64,000 nt of DNA from Chloranthus sessilifolius. Taxonomy: Eukaryota; Streptophyta; Magnoliopsida; Chloranthales; Chloranthaceae. Under the pieces are notes generated by a model that was not told the origin of the DNA, did not search any database, and was given only the letters and a program-made list of their open reading frames with translations. The stretch is taken from contig CM037588.1 of NCBI GenBank assembly GCA_021018995.1, positions 96,136,765 to 96,200,764 of the forward strand, in the 5' to 3' direction. The first letter of the stretch is position 1; each line of letters starts with the position of its first letter. A program made the translations under genes and the position numbers. Below are positions 52,059 through 62,488 of this stretch, piece after piece.

Positions 52059-53500
52059 TCAATCAGACATCCACCTACCATCAAGACTCTTCTGCCGTCT
52101 CCGGGAAGCTTCAGCTGCGTTGCGAGACTCAGTCAAAAGCCCAGTCAATCGAAGAACCTCACTCTCGGCTGTGGCAGCTCTCACTTCTACAATCTCCTCT
52201 CTGACCCTTTCTTTCTCCAAAGCCTCAGTCAAAGCCAGCCTCTCTATAGAAAGAGACTCGATCCTAGTCCGAAGCATCGCTTCCTTACATGGCCAAGGCC
52301 CCATCTCTATCACATCTACCGAAACTGGGCTAGGAGTAGGTAATTCCTCAGATACCAGCCAAACCTCGTAATCAGGAGAGACAACGCCCCCCTGAACTAA
52401 GCTGCACATGTGCGCTGATTGGTGGGTCTCCCAGAGGGCGGCTATGCGGTCAAGATCACTGAGAGAACCCCGAGAAAATATTAGAGAGCACAAAGGTGGC
52501 CTCACAGAGCATGGCACATGTTGAGTATACCCAAACTGATGAAGCACCCGAGAAGGGAAATAATATGTGCTACCGGTCAACCCCAATAGGGTGATACCCT
52601 CACAATCTCGAGAGCGGACAATCGGAAAGGTACCGTCCAACCAGGGAAGCTGCCAAATCAGCTCCGCATCTTATAGCCACATACTAAGCTCTTTGGCGCT
52701 CCCATGAGGCAATCTCGAGCACCGGATCAGAAAGCCCCGAGCCACGTCCCCTCTTATCAAGCACAATCTCGGCACAGGCCCCATGATAGCCAAATGCTCT
52801 CCTAGCCAAATCTGAACGAGGAGCGGGCTCCTCACGAAACCAACCCGAGGGCCGAGGCATCCAGGCCCCGATACATCTCAGCCAAGACTAGGTGCACCAA
52901 TGAGCGGCCTCCCTCCAACTCAGTCAAGACATCGCACAGCCCAAGGGAAAAGGTCTCGCCCCTAGTAAAGAAGAGAAATTTTGACAACAAATAAAGGGCA
53001 AAGGCCTTTACGTTGAAGGGATCTCGAATGGGCAACTTTCGGAGACTCGGATCGTCGAAAAGTTCTCTTAAGAATTTCACCGAACACCTGGTAGGCCCTT
53101 CGGCGAAACATTTCTCATACCCACCCTTTTTTAAACCGAGAACCGCGTGGACCGCCTTTGCGTACCCCAGTTTGGGCACCACTTTAGCAAGGCCTCGATG
53201 CATCTTCAAGCCAGTAATAGAGGCCAGCTCTTCCAAGGTTGGGGTCAACTCCCTAGACCCAAATCTAAAGACATGGGCCCTATGGTCCCACGATGCCAAA
53301 GCCGCCTGCAGTAGGTTGGGCAACAGAGGGATAGCAAGGAGAGAGGAAAGGCGGGACAACCTGAGGCAATTCAGAATAGCAAGCTCGCTCTCAGCCAAGC
53401 TATCATGCCATTTTTGCAAAAAACTGGGCCTCGGGTCCAAACAGGGAAGTATACCAGCCCCATTATAAAAGCTTGGGCCCCTTTTTGAAGGCGGGTCCAT
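52059..53500 (-). pseudogene. Antisense gene 1 of element C: DUF7745/PMD-like protein
   Basis: Minus-strand ATG at 53498-53500 opens MDPPSKRGPSFYNGAGILPC. The first block (to 52832) reads WDHRAHVFRFGSRELTPTLE, ELASITGLKM, NVKAFALYLLSKFLFFTRGE and LVHLVLAEMYRG, the pattern of the DUF7745 / plant-mobile-domain-like family. Several stops follow in 52830-52650. The same strand then continues as GTFPIVRSRDCEGITLLGLT, STYYFPSRVLHQFGYTQHVP and a C-terminal coiled coil (RIESLSIERLALTEALEKER, about 52260-52110), ending at 52059. Antisense ORFs between pol and the 3' LTR are known in Tat-lineage retrotransposons; their function is unknown. A TATA-like box and a palindrome cluster lie just upstream on the minus strand. 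Decayed in the middle. Confidence 0.7.
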
Positions 53501-53644
53501 CGACGTACAAAGATGTTCTTTATAAAATCAGTCAATGTATGACGATGAACCCACTAGAAAAAAGAAAGGGAGGGAAAAGACGAAAGGAGGGGCAAAAAGG
53601 CCAAACCAAGGTGGAGAAGGAGACAAGGGGGGACCAGGCTCGGG

Positions 53645-53651
53645 TTATAAA
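53645..53651 (-). promoter_or_regulatory. TATA-like box of antisense gene 1
   Basis: TTTATAA on the minus strand, about 145 bp before the ATG at 53500, between the gene and palindrome cluster 2. Based on sequence and position only. Confidence 0.35.
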
Positions 53652-53676
53652 GAGCCCGCTGAGCCCAAATTATAGC

Positions 53677-53844
53677 GGGCACATATATTATATACGCCAA
53701 GGCAAAAATTTGAAACATTTTGCCAAGCGTATATAATATATACGCCCGGCCATTTTAAACCATGGATTTGCCAGGCATATATATTATATACGCCCGGCCA
53801 TTATTGCTGAGCATTTGCTGGGCGTATATAATATATACGCCCAG
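53677..53844. repeat. Palindrome cluster 2
   Basis: Four members occur at 53677-53698 (imperfect), 53725-53747 (9-bp perfect inner arms), 53774-53795 (imperfect) and 53818-53844 (perfect 13-bp arms CTGGGCGTATATA around a single A). Spacing is about 45-50 bp. The second and third are followed by the same CGGCCATT word. The cluster is upstream of antisense gene 1 on its transcribed strand. Confidence 0.9.
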
Positions 53845-54248
53845 TTTAATGCCGGGGCTGTTAAGGCCCCCTCTCACAGTGGTCCATTTTTGTTCCCCAA
53901 GGAGGAACTTATTTTTTGGTTGGCCCACTCTTTCATCTCGGGGCAGTCCACAGGCGGGCATACTCGCACACCCGTGGGAAGCCCCTGGAGGACGCACTAC
54001 CCGTAGGTTATATACGGAGAATCACCTACAAGATCGAGTCATCATTGAAGGGGTGCCAACCCGTGTCCGGCCCAACAAAAAACAAAAAAAGGGAAACCAT
54101 CAAAGCAAGGGGATAACCAAATGAAACATTCATATAAAGCATAAAAATTATAAACCATCCAAAAAAAATTGTTGTTTAAAAGTTATTACATATCCCCAAT
54201 AAACCCAAGTCTAAACTATTTCATTATGTCAAATTTGCAGAAAATAAA
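53845..54248. other. Spacer between the two antisense genes
   Basis: No gene is supported; open frames across it partly translate the palindromes (YIIYA words). It contains GGCCCACTCTTTCATCTCGG and an A-rich end. It could hold the terminator of the PMD gene on the minus strand. Confidence 0.35.
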
Positions 54249-56650
54249 CTAGTCCTGAGCAGCCCCCTTCGACTTCTTCCGGCGCCGGCTCGCGCTTTGA
54301 AAGGTACGAGTCTCCCCCACCCGAGTCCACGCCTGAGAAATACGACTGAGAAGGGAACGCGACTCCTTTTCACGAAACAGCAGAGGAACACACCAAAAGC
54401 CATCGGTAGAGAAAGCGGTGAAAAAAAATAAAGAAAATAACCTAGGTTGGTGGCATTCACTCCACCGGTCTCCTAAGCCCAACAAGTTACTGATAATATT
54501 CTTGACTCACTTCGACTCATAATCACGGCGATAAGAAAAGGAAATTATTAGTCACACAGCCATCAAAGATAATTCAAAGGGAAGGATAACAAAGCAACGA
54601 GATAGAGATTACCCCAGGAATCAACTCAGGAGGTGGGACCTGGATAGCTTTCGCAGAGATTCGTGCCTTTCGCCATGCTGCACACACGCCGAAAGGCATC
54701 ATCCAAGCGTTTGAAAGTCCCCTGGACCACGGTAGGCGAACTGCCAAAAGCACCAGCACTAGAAGGGTCAAAGGGTCCAGCACCTGAAGCCACGCCTGAA
54801 GCACCAGCCCCGGAAGGATCGGAGGGTCCAGCACCTGTAGCATCATAAGGAGCAGCCGCCTCATCCCCCTCATCTGAGTCGCCGCCCTGCTCAAACTGTA
54901 GAGAGAAACATTTTATCATTAAAGGTGGTAGGTCAATCAAAGTAATCACAAGGAAGCTGCTAAATAAAAAGAGAAAAGGGGCATTACCTGAGATCGCGGC
55001 TCGCTAAAAGCTAAAAAGTTAGCACCAGGCACGAAGCGGGGCAACAAGAAATGATAGGGCAGGGAATCGTACCATGACTGATACCCCCCGAGCAGGAGAA
55101 GGTCATCGATAGGAACCCCATGGTGAAGAAAGTGAGCAGTAAGCTCATCAATGGAGCCTTCTGGAGCCAACACATCGGTGGGAGAAGCTTGGGGCACGGC
55201 AAAGAGAGGGCGATACTGATGAACCACTCTCCCCTAAATAGTAGGCCCTAGTCCAGGACCCGTAAAGGAAGATGATGTGACGGTCCAGCAAAAAGCGAGG
55301 ACCCACTGAGGCCAAGTTCCAAAAGGGAGATCCTATGTAGGGGTCGAGGATGACCTGTAAAAGAAGAGAAAACAAAGGGAGGATTCACACATTTGGTCAG
55401 AACCCATAGCACACAAGAGTTGAGCTGTCAAAATTATAAAAAGGGAATTGTTTTACCTACTCTAGGATCAACAGGTTGAACTAAGAGTGCAACCCTAACT
55501 CCAAATGCTTCATACCTACGTCCCGACGGCGACCCACGTGCCAGTTACTCATGAGGGGAAACGTAGCAACTTCAGACTGAAGCAGAGGGCGACCCGGTTG
55601 GAAGTGAAGATACCCCCAGATCTGAGAAAGCAAGCATATAAAGACAGGTATGCTATAAAAGAAAATTGGACAAGTTAAAACCAAAGGATAAAATACCTCA
55701 ATTGCAGGCCAGAAACCCACAATGGATCTAGACTCCGCAAGAACGGCTCGCTTTAGGCTGGACATGAGTATAGCATAGCCAGCGCCGCCCCAATCGAATC
55801 GATGCACTGTCTCCTAGTTCACCATCAGGCTGAGCAGGGACAACGAGACTCGCCCTCCGCTGGTGTTGGAGAGAAGAGTCTTGCCCAGGAGGAACAGCAG
55901 AGCAATGCGGGCTAGCATATGTGCGCGTGCGGGCTCGAGATAAATGGCCATGTCAGGCTGGCTTTGGTCCACTAACTCGTGAGGCACAAACTGATCAATC
56001 AACCAGGACAGCTTGACCTCAGAACCCCGAATATTCCCAGAGGTCGGGTAGGCCCCTATCAGCCGAATCTCCTCCTCCTTACCCGTGTGCGGTAGGTACC
56101 ACGAGCACCTCAATACGGACTGATCATAGACCGGTCCAGCTTAGAAGGCCATCTCTGCCACGGCCATGTGAAATGTCATGGTCTCGGGGCAGAAACGCTC
56201 TATCAGAGCCTTCAGATAGGCTATATCGGCCCTCACGGCGGGACACGAAATGAAATCCCCGAAACCGGCATCGGTGAGCAGGTCCTTCACCACTGGGGGA
56301 AGGTAAAGCACGAGACGCTGGAGGTCGAACCAATCGCCTCAGAACATAATGTGCGGTAGGGGCTGCAAACAGAGGGCGTCAATCAGATAGGGGCAAGGTG
56401 GTATAATGAGGACATCAAAGGAAAACAAAAGCGAAAAAAGGGGGGGAGAGACTCATCTGTTTACCTGACCGACAATCCCAAAGTTGGACATGTGGGTGTG
56501 CTGGCAGTAGAGGAGGCCGGTATGGGCAGCCTTGCCTTACATTTCATACCAAGGCTGGGAGGAGCGCTGAGACACGATGAATTGTTCCCCACAGGGACCG
56601 TAGGCCATCTCCGGCCCTTCTTGCTGATCATGCCCTTCTTCACCGGACAT
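54249..56650 (-). pseudogene. Antisense gene 2: intron-containing plant mobile domain (PMD) protein
   Basis: Minus-strand ATG at 56648-56650 opens MSGEEGHDQQEGPEMAYGPC. An intron (about 56376-56466; CAG|GTAAAC donor, TTTGCAG acceptor) leads to LQRLVLYLPPVVKDLLTDAG, LKALIERFCPETMTFHMAVA, RCSWYLPHTG, then ARAHMLARIALLFLLGKTLL and VHRFDWGGAGYAILMSSLKR, characteristic PMD blocks. A second intron (about 55625-55697) precedes IWGYLHFQPGRPLLQSEVAT. A further exon (about 55360-54985) has DPYIGSPFWNLASVGPRFLL and YYLGE...VVHQYRPLFAVP. After the TCTCTACAG acceptor (about 54899) comes a Gly/Ala/Pro/Asp tail, and the basic end RRRKKSKGAAQD stops at 54249. TGA and TAA stops near 56351 and 56142 break it. 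PMD occurs in MAIN/MAIL host genes, MULEs and Tat elements; its position argues for a transposon-borne copy. Confidence 0.75.
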
Positions 56651-56689
56651 CTTGAAAATATGAGACGCATCGGCATATGAGAAGGGTGC

Positions 56690-57340
56690 CAACACAAAAA
56701 AAAAGAAAAAAGAAAAAAAATATATATGCACTAATCCAAAGACAAAAAAAATCTTATCAGAAAAAAAAACCATGTGTGTATGTACTAATTCAAAAAAAAA
56801 CAAAACAAAAAAACAACAAAAAAAAAACAAAAAAACAAAACAAATATATATATATAATATATAATAAATATATACGAGTATGCTAACCCGTCAAAAAAAA
56901 ATGTGTGTGTGTACTAATCCAAAAAATGTGTGTGTACTAACCCAAAAAATGTGTGTATGTACTAATCCAAAAAATGTGTGTGTGTACTAATCCAAAAACA
57001 TGTGTGTGTACTAACCCATTAACAAAAAAAATGTGTGCATATTAATCCAAAAAATGTGTGTGTACTAACCCATTAACAAAAAAAAATGTGTGTGCGTATT
57101 AATCCAAAAAAAAAAAAATGTGTGTATAAATGTACACATTAACAAAAAAAAATGTGTGTATAAATGTACTAACCCATCAACAAGCAAAAAAAAAATGTGT
57201 GTGTGCATATTAATCCACCAAACAAAAAAAATAATAAAATAAAATAATACGTATATACGTATACTAATATATGTATGCACTAATCCAAAAAAAAAAGTGG
57301 AGAGGCACCAATCCATCAAATAAAATGCACTAATCCATCA
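56690..57340. repeat. A-rich low-complexity region with a TGTGTGTACTAATCC minisatellite
   Basis: 56690-56880 is poly-A interrupted, with a TATATATA run near 56843. 56895-57240 repeats CAAAAAATGTGTGTGTACTA plus ATC or ACC with spacings of roughly 20-35 bp, about a dozen units. Frames here are artefacts. Confidence 0.75.
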
Positions 57341-57760
57341 AAAACAAAAAAGAGAAAGAAAAACAAAATAAATGAATGATGGATGGAAAATAGGCCTAAG
57401 GAATCAAATATTTCAAAAAAAAAAGGGGAAAAACAACAAAAACAAAAAGAGAGAAAAAGGAATATAGGCATCACAGAGCATTTCACCATATAAAAAGAAA
57501 AGAGAGGCAATATCATCAAAAATTCAAAAGAAAAATAAAGGGAAATGATTACCTTCAATGAGAGAGAAAAACAAATATCGGCGGAGGATAAGCGTCTTTC
57601 GATCCACACCCGCAACCGCCGGTAATAGAACTCAAGCCAAATCAAATGCAAAAACCCTAGGGGGCTGTCCCGAACTCAAGAAGGAAGGAGGGAGAAAGAC
57701 AAAATTTGAAAAGGGGGGCCCCTTTTGTGCTCTGGCTCGGCGCTTGAATACCGAGTGGAT
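57341..57760. other. Probable 5' region of antisense gene 2
   Basis: A-rich up to about 57545, then more complex sequence with AAAAACCCTAGGGGGC (57650-57665). No ORF is supported. Read on the minus strand this is the leader or promoter side of the PMD gene, bounded by palindrome cluster 3. Confidence 0.3.
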
Positions 57761-57831
57761 AGGCGATATAATATATACTCAATTATTTCAGATTTTGGTC
57801 AGGCGTATATAATATATACGCCCGACCAAAA
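57761..57831. repeat. Palindrome cluster 3
   Basis: One imperfect member is at 57761-57780 (AGGCGATATAATATATACTC). The longest palindrome of the window is at 57793-57831: 19-bp arms starting TTTTGGTC around a central A, with one arm mismatch (A opposite a G-C position). Flanking words match cluster 1. Confidence 0.9.
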
Positions 57832-59811
57832 ATGGTAGTTTTTTTAACTACTCGGCCATTTTTCGATTCTAAGGCCCGACGGACCCCCTTGTATGCTATA
57901 GACCCCGGTCCAGCCCCCCCTTAGAGGCCCACGTATCAGCGGGCAAGGGTGCATACATCCCCAAATGACCCTTCAAGTTTCCTTTGATTGGCCCAAAGGG
58001 ACCATGTTACAACAAACAGGTCTAGATCAGTAGGCACCCACCTAATGCGCCCACAAAATAAAAAATAAAAAGAGGTAAAAATAAAAAGAAAAAAAAGAAG
58101 AAAGAAAATGCCGAAAGTGACACTAGTTCTCAAAAGAGCACTGCAACGACCATTTGCACCACTTCAAGAACCGTGTTAAATCAATGATCAGGGTCCACCC
58201 GAAAGTTCTCGAACCTCGTCTTACACCGGGACACCCCTTACCTGATCCGGCAGGCAAATGAATTTCATTCATCACCGACTACTGCTGGGAGCATACACTT
58301 AGCCCCAGATCTCCCCCCAGCAGAGGTCGAGGCCTGATCCAGCGGGCAAACCAAGAACCCATCACCAGAATGCACACATCCCTAAGGTATATCAACATGG
58401 CAAGTTGATTCGCCTAAGGATACATGCAGAAATAAAGGCAGTTTGAGCATGCCCAGAGTCTCAATCTAACATGAAAAGAAAGAAAAAAGAGAGAAGAGAA
58501 AAAAGAACAACAAAAAAAGTGGGGAGGAGAAGAAATAACAACCTGTTGCTGCTTAGTAAAAATCCTAAGTAGGTTGACCCCACCTTCCAAGCATTCGCTC
58601 TGGTCACCCCCCTTCGGATCTATGTTGACCAAGAGTGCCCCCGACTTCAGACCATTCGAAAAGTCTATTGTCAGTTGAAACTGACCCGTCAAAAATGAAA
58701 TTACCACCAACAAAGTATGTGCAAACATACAGACCGAAGGGCTCATTCCCTTTTATTTCCTTTTACACAGGCTTAAAACCTGTATAGGCACGGTGTCCCT
58801 ATTGAATGTATGCACTTGCGTCTGGGTATCCACAGGATGGTCGTTTATCCTCGTAAATTGTACCTTAGGGTCGAGGCTTCCATTCACGCCTATTTTGCTG
58901 CTTATCGCCCCTGATGGGTGTCTGTCTGTGCATTGTTAGTAAGATGTGATTTCATCAGGGATGGAGGTTAGAATTGGCCATCTCTTTCAAGGGATAATCG
59001 GTCCTTGCCTGATCTTTAGCTTTGTCTTAAGTTAAGGCACTCTGGTTCATGTGAATTAGGAGCACCTCCCCACTAGAACGAGCACATCCCCAAGGTATAC
59101 CTATCCCCGGCATGGCGCACGCACTCTTAAAAGCGTATCAACTGACATTTGTTCCACTTAAAGAGTTGTGCAAGAATAAAATTGTCAGAGGTCCTTGAAC
59201 TTTGCTTAGAGGCCTCGAAACAAAAGAAAATTTAGAAAATGACACAAAAAAATTACTCGAAAAATGGGCATGCATTCCCAAGAAGTGTTGCGACATCAAT
59301 ATTCGCTCCACTCGGGTAAATCATGCTAAAGCAACCTCGAGGTTGATGGGTTCGCCCAAAGACTCCGAGCCTTACCTAGGTAAGGGCACCCATGGCCAAT
59401 TCAATGGAGCTGTCAATATCTCATAGGATTGGACACAGTTTGAAGGCCTTCGCTTTGTGTGCTTCGCATCAATTCCGAAGCATAGATCGATCATCCCGTT
59501 TCATGGAGCTGTCTGGTTCAGATTAATACTCAATATCACAAATCTATAATTTCCCTCAAGAAGTGGACGATATCCCGCCTAGCGGGCTTACACTTTTTGT
59601 GATCATCGCAGTTATGCCCAGTAATGTCGCAATGCGCTTGGGGACTGTTAGCTTTAAGGTACGGACGATATTCCGAAATGAGAGGGCTTACGTACACTCA
59701 CCATCACCATGAATGTTTGAGAATTGAGTTGAACCAGGCGGACCCATCAAACGTGCCTTGGACCTCTTTGGATGTCTCTTGTCTTTGGCATCCGATCATT
59801 AGTGATCGAAT
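57832..59811. other. Unassigned, probably 3' untranslated sequence of a gypsy element
   Basis: No coding region with family motifs is found. 58455-58530 is A/G-rich. Words such as CACATCCC(C/T)AAGGTATA occur twice (58376 and 59088), and ATGGAGCTGTC occurs near 59404 and 59503. CGCAATGCGCTTGGGGACTG (about 59626) and the polypurine tract at 59812 suggest that the right part is the 3' end of an LTR element whose LTR follows. Confidence 0.4.
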
Positions 59812-59827
59812 ACCAAAGAGGGGCATC
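59812..59827 (+). other. Polypurine-tract-like sequence before LTR D
   Basis: ACCAAAGAGGGGCATC sits immediately before the LTR start TGTAGACACCC. This is what is expected before a 3' LTR, whereas the other side of the same LTR has a primer site. Confidence 0.6.
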
Positions 59828-60213
59828 TGTAGACACCCAAATTCGGCCCAAGGCTCGATCAATCTATACTTCGGGAGAGATGTACCCCTGTGCTTCCGAT
59901 GGCATCCCTGAACCCGTGAAAATCCACTCAGACCTTTAGGAATCACCCTGAACCCTTTAGAACCATTTCCCAACCCTTAGAGATCGCCCCTAAACCCTAG
60001 AATCCCTTCCCATACCTAACTTAAACCCTTCCAAGCAGTTGATGGGAGGAGAGATACATAATTTCACACAGACTATTACGAAGGATGAGCCATATACCAT
60101 TGGAAAGAGGACTTCTCCAGCTTTCCAACAAGCTAAAGATCACCCAATTTAGAGCTACGGTTCAAACGTTATGGCCGATTGAAGTTTCACATAAAATCAT
60201 AAAAATTTTGCTC

Positions 60214-60431
60214 AGGCGTGGATATTACATACGCCCAGCCAATTTAGCCCCAGATTAGTCAGGTGTATATATTATATACACCTGCCTATTTTTGGAGGAA
60301 ATTTGGCTGGGCATATATAATATATATGCCCAGCATAGGTGGGACCCACCACGGGCTTCATCTTCCCCAAGCTCCCCTGTTTTTGGTGAAATTCACGGTT
60401 CCTAAATCGGGCGTATATAATATATACGCCT
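60214..60431. repeat. Palindrome cluster 4 (in LTR U3)
   Basis: Members: 60214-60236 (imperfect); 60261-60283 (perfect 11-bp arms AGGTGTATATA around T); 60306-60334 (perfect 14-bp arms GCTGGGCATATATA around A); 60409-60431 (arms GGGCGTATATA, one mismatch). Spacing is 45-100 bp. The changed bases in the second and third members occur symmetrically in both arms, so the palindrome is kept. The cluster lies about 280-500 bp upstream of the LTR TATA box. Confidence 0.92.
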
Positions 60432-60709
60432 AGCTTAGCTACAGTAACTGCCATCAGTTGCTCGAATTTCCTTCATCTAGTTTGACCCTTTGACCATCCC
60501 TTTTGTTGGGGTGGGTGTCTTGAGGTTGGTTGCACCCCTTTTGAGCTTATTGGCAACCCTTAAGTCACCCATGGTCTCACCCCATCATCCGCCATTAAAA
60601 TCAGTTTCCCAAAACCCTAGGACTTTGAAAACCTAGAAAACCTTAGATGGGGGATTACCTAATTGCTAAACCAATTAGCTCTTAAGTAATCCCTTAACCC
60701 ATCCCTTCT

Positions 60710-60717
60710 CTATAAAT
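60710..60717 (+). promoter_or_regulatory. TATA box of LTR D
   Basis: TATAAATA followed by GAGAGGCCC. The R region would start about 30 bp further on, leaving roughly 1.4 kb to the LTR end. Confidence 0.6.
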
Positions 60718-62217
60718 AGAGAGGCCCCCCCTTTTCCCAAAGGGTTGAAAATTTGGTTGAAAGATTAGAGAGCTTGAGAGAGCCCTAGTGAGAGAAAATG
60801 CCACTTATTTTCTAGAATTCCAGCAAGCTTAGTTCATCTTTTCCAATCCATTTCAACCGTTAGATCACTCCCTTTAGCTAAAGTCTAGCCTTTGGCCTTA
60901 CCCTACACTTCCTATTTTATTGAATCCTAGCATTAGAACCAATTTTCACACCATTTAAGCCATCGAAAGCACGCCAAAGCGAAAGACTTCCATGGTGCAA
61001 CAAGGGCCCGTGAGCTCCGGCTCACCCCTCTCTTCCTCTACCTTCTTGGTGTCTCCTCCGTCCAAGGATTCAAGCCGTTACGCCGCCGAAATTTTGGTTT
61101 GGCTCAAAGCTTGATTGATAGGACCGTATTGCCTTCGGGCAAGGGGAAACTCCACCCTTTTATTTTTATTTTTGGCCATAGATAGAGACCGCTACGTGCG
61201 GGTTGATCGAGTGCCTAAACCCTTCCCAATCGATAACCGAAGCCCCTACCCTAGAGCCTTTGGCAAAGACCGGTAAATCAGAGTCATATTTAGCACTTCG
61301 GTGCTTAAAATATCGATTTGAAGATTTCTCGGGTCACCAAAAGCTCCGGGTGGCAACTCTACATTTTCACTAAAAGCGAGCGCATCGCCGCGACGGGTTC
61401 GAGAGGATCCATGGTCGCACACTTGGATATATGTGAAAATGGTTAACGTGAACGATGATGGTGGGTATTCCATCGGGGGCTCGAGGCTATAGTTCCTCAT
61501 GTAATACATCAAGTAAAGCACCTTTAAGTTTCTTTTCATTTGTTAAGATTATGATGCATACATGTGTTTACATTTCCAAGCACCATATATGTGTTTCATT
61601 CCATGACATCACTAATGTGCATTCGCTTTGCTAAGCTTTGTTTCCATTATGTCATAAGATATATGTTTGATGTTCATAATATGCATGCTATAAGTATTTC
61701 CCTACTGAGCTTGGATGAAGCTCATTCCTCGACTAAATATCACAGGTTCTGGTGAAGGCATTGGAGCTAAGATTTCAGAGAGGGAGGATCTTGACTATTC
61801 ACCTGGTGAGGAGTTGGAAGAAATCCCCCCTGAGGGTTGTTTCTATGTGCTTGGCCTTATATATCTAGCCTTAAGTTGAGAGAGTAGAGTTTTTGAGTTG
61901 ATGTAAAGGATATTTATTTTGGATGATGATTGTAATTCTTTTTGGTGAACCATGCTTCGGTAAGGAATGGTCCTTATCGGTGGTTCTTGTCGGTTCTTTT
62001 TCCATAGGCATTCATATGGAATTAGAACCGTCATTTTGAGCTTTTGGTGGAAAGCATATGTACCTCCTCCTTATTCTGTTTATGTTAGTTAGTTAGTTAT
62101 GGTTCTACTTTGTTTCCGCTATACAATGATATGTCATGTGTTCGTTCAGGGTTCGACCTTAGCGCCAACCCGCTGACGGCGCGGGTTTTGGGGTGCCAAA
62201 ATTCGGGGTGTCACAAT

Positions 62218-62232
62218 TGCTATCAGAGAAAC
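62218..62232 (+). other. Primer binding site of element D (tRNA-Met-like)
   Basis: TGCTATCAGAGAAAC, three bases after the LTR end, resembles TGGTATCAGAGC, the initiator tRNA-Met site used by many plant chromoviruses, with a G-to-C change at position 3 and differences after AGAG. It is therefore likely a weakened site. Confidence 0.65.
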
Positions 62233-62488
62233 GGCTTTAGAGACGTCTGACAAGTCTTAAACCGTTTTGAGATTGAGATTTTGTTGGATATGAGGGACCA
62301 TCTGTTGATGAGACTTTTATTTCATTGTAACAGATTCTAATGGACTAGAGAAGTAGAGGTCGGCCTAGAGGAGGTCGCCAACGAAGTGTGAGGAGTATTG
62401 ATGATATTCCTTTGGGATCCAGAGGAGAGCAGAGACCACCTCATGAGGTGGAGAGGGGTGGGGTCATCAGGATGAGTCAGCGGATAGG

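Larger units (their letters stand above)
59828..62215 (+). repeat. LTR of element D (2,388 bp)
   Basis: It starts TGTAGACACCCAAATTCGG and ends TTCGGGGTGTCACA; the ends are imperfect inverted repeats (TGTAGACACCC against TGTGACACCCC). It is followed by a primer site and gag, so it serves as the 5' LTR of element D. It contains palindrome cluster 4 in U3 (60214-60431) and a TATA box at 60710. No second copy exists in the window; the 3' partner must lie beyond 64000 or be missing. Confidence 0.82.

Noticed and set aside
53762..54124. Plus-strand ORFs containing YIIYA words (also minus 60272-60454)
   Set aside because: The repeated peptide is the translation of the palindromes; no wider conservation.
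57065..57319. Minus-strand membrane protein (Phe/Tyr/His-rich, 84 codons)
   Set aside because: Translation of the TGTGTG/poly-A minisatellite.
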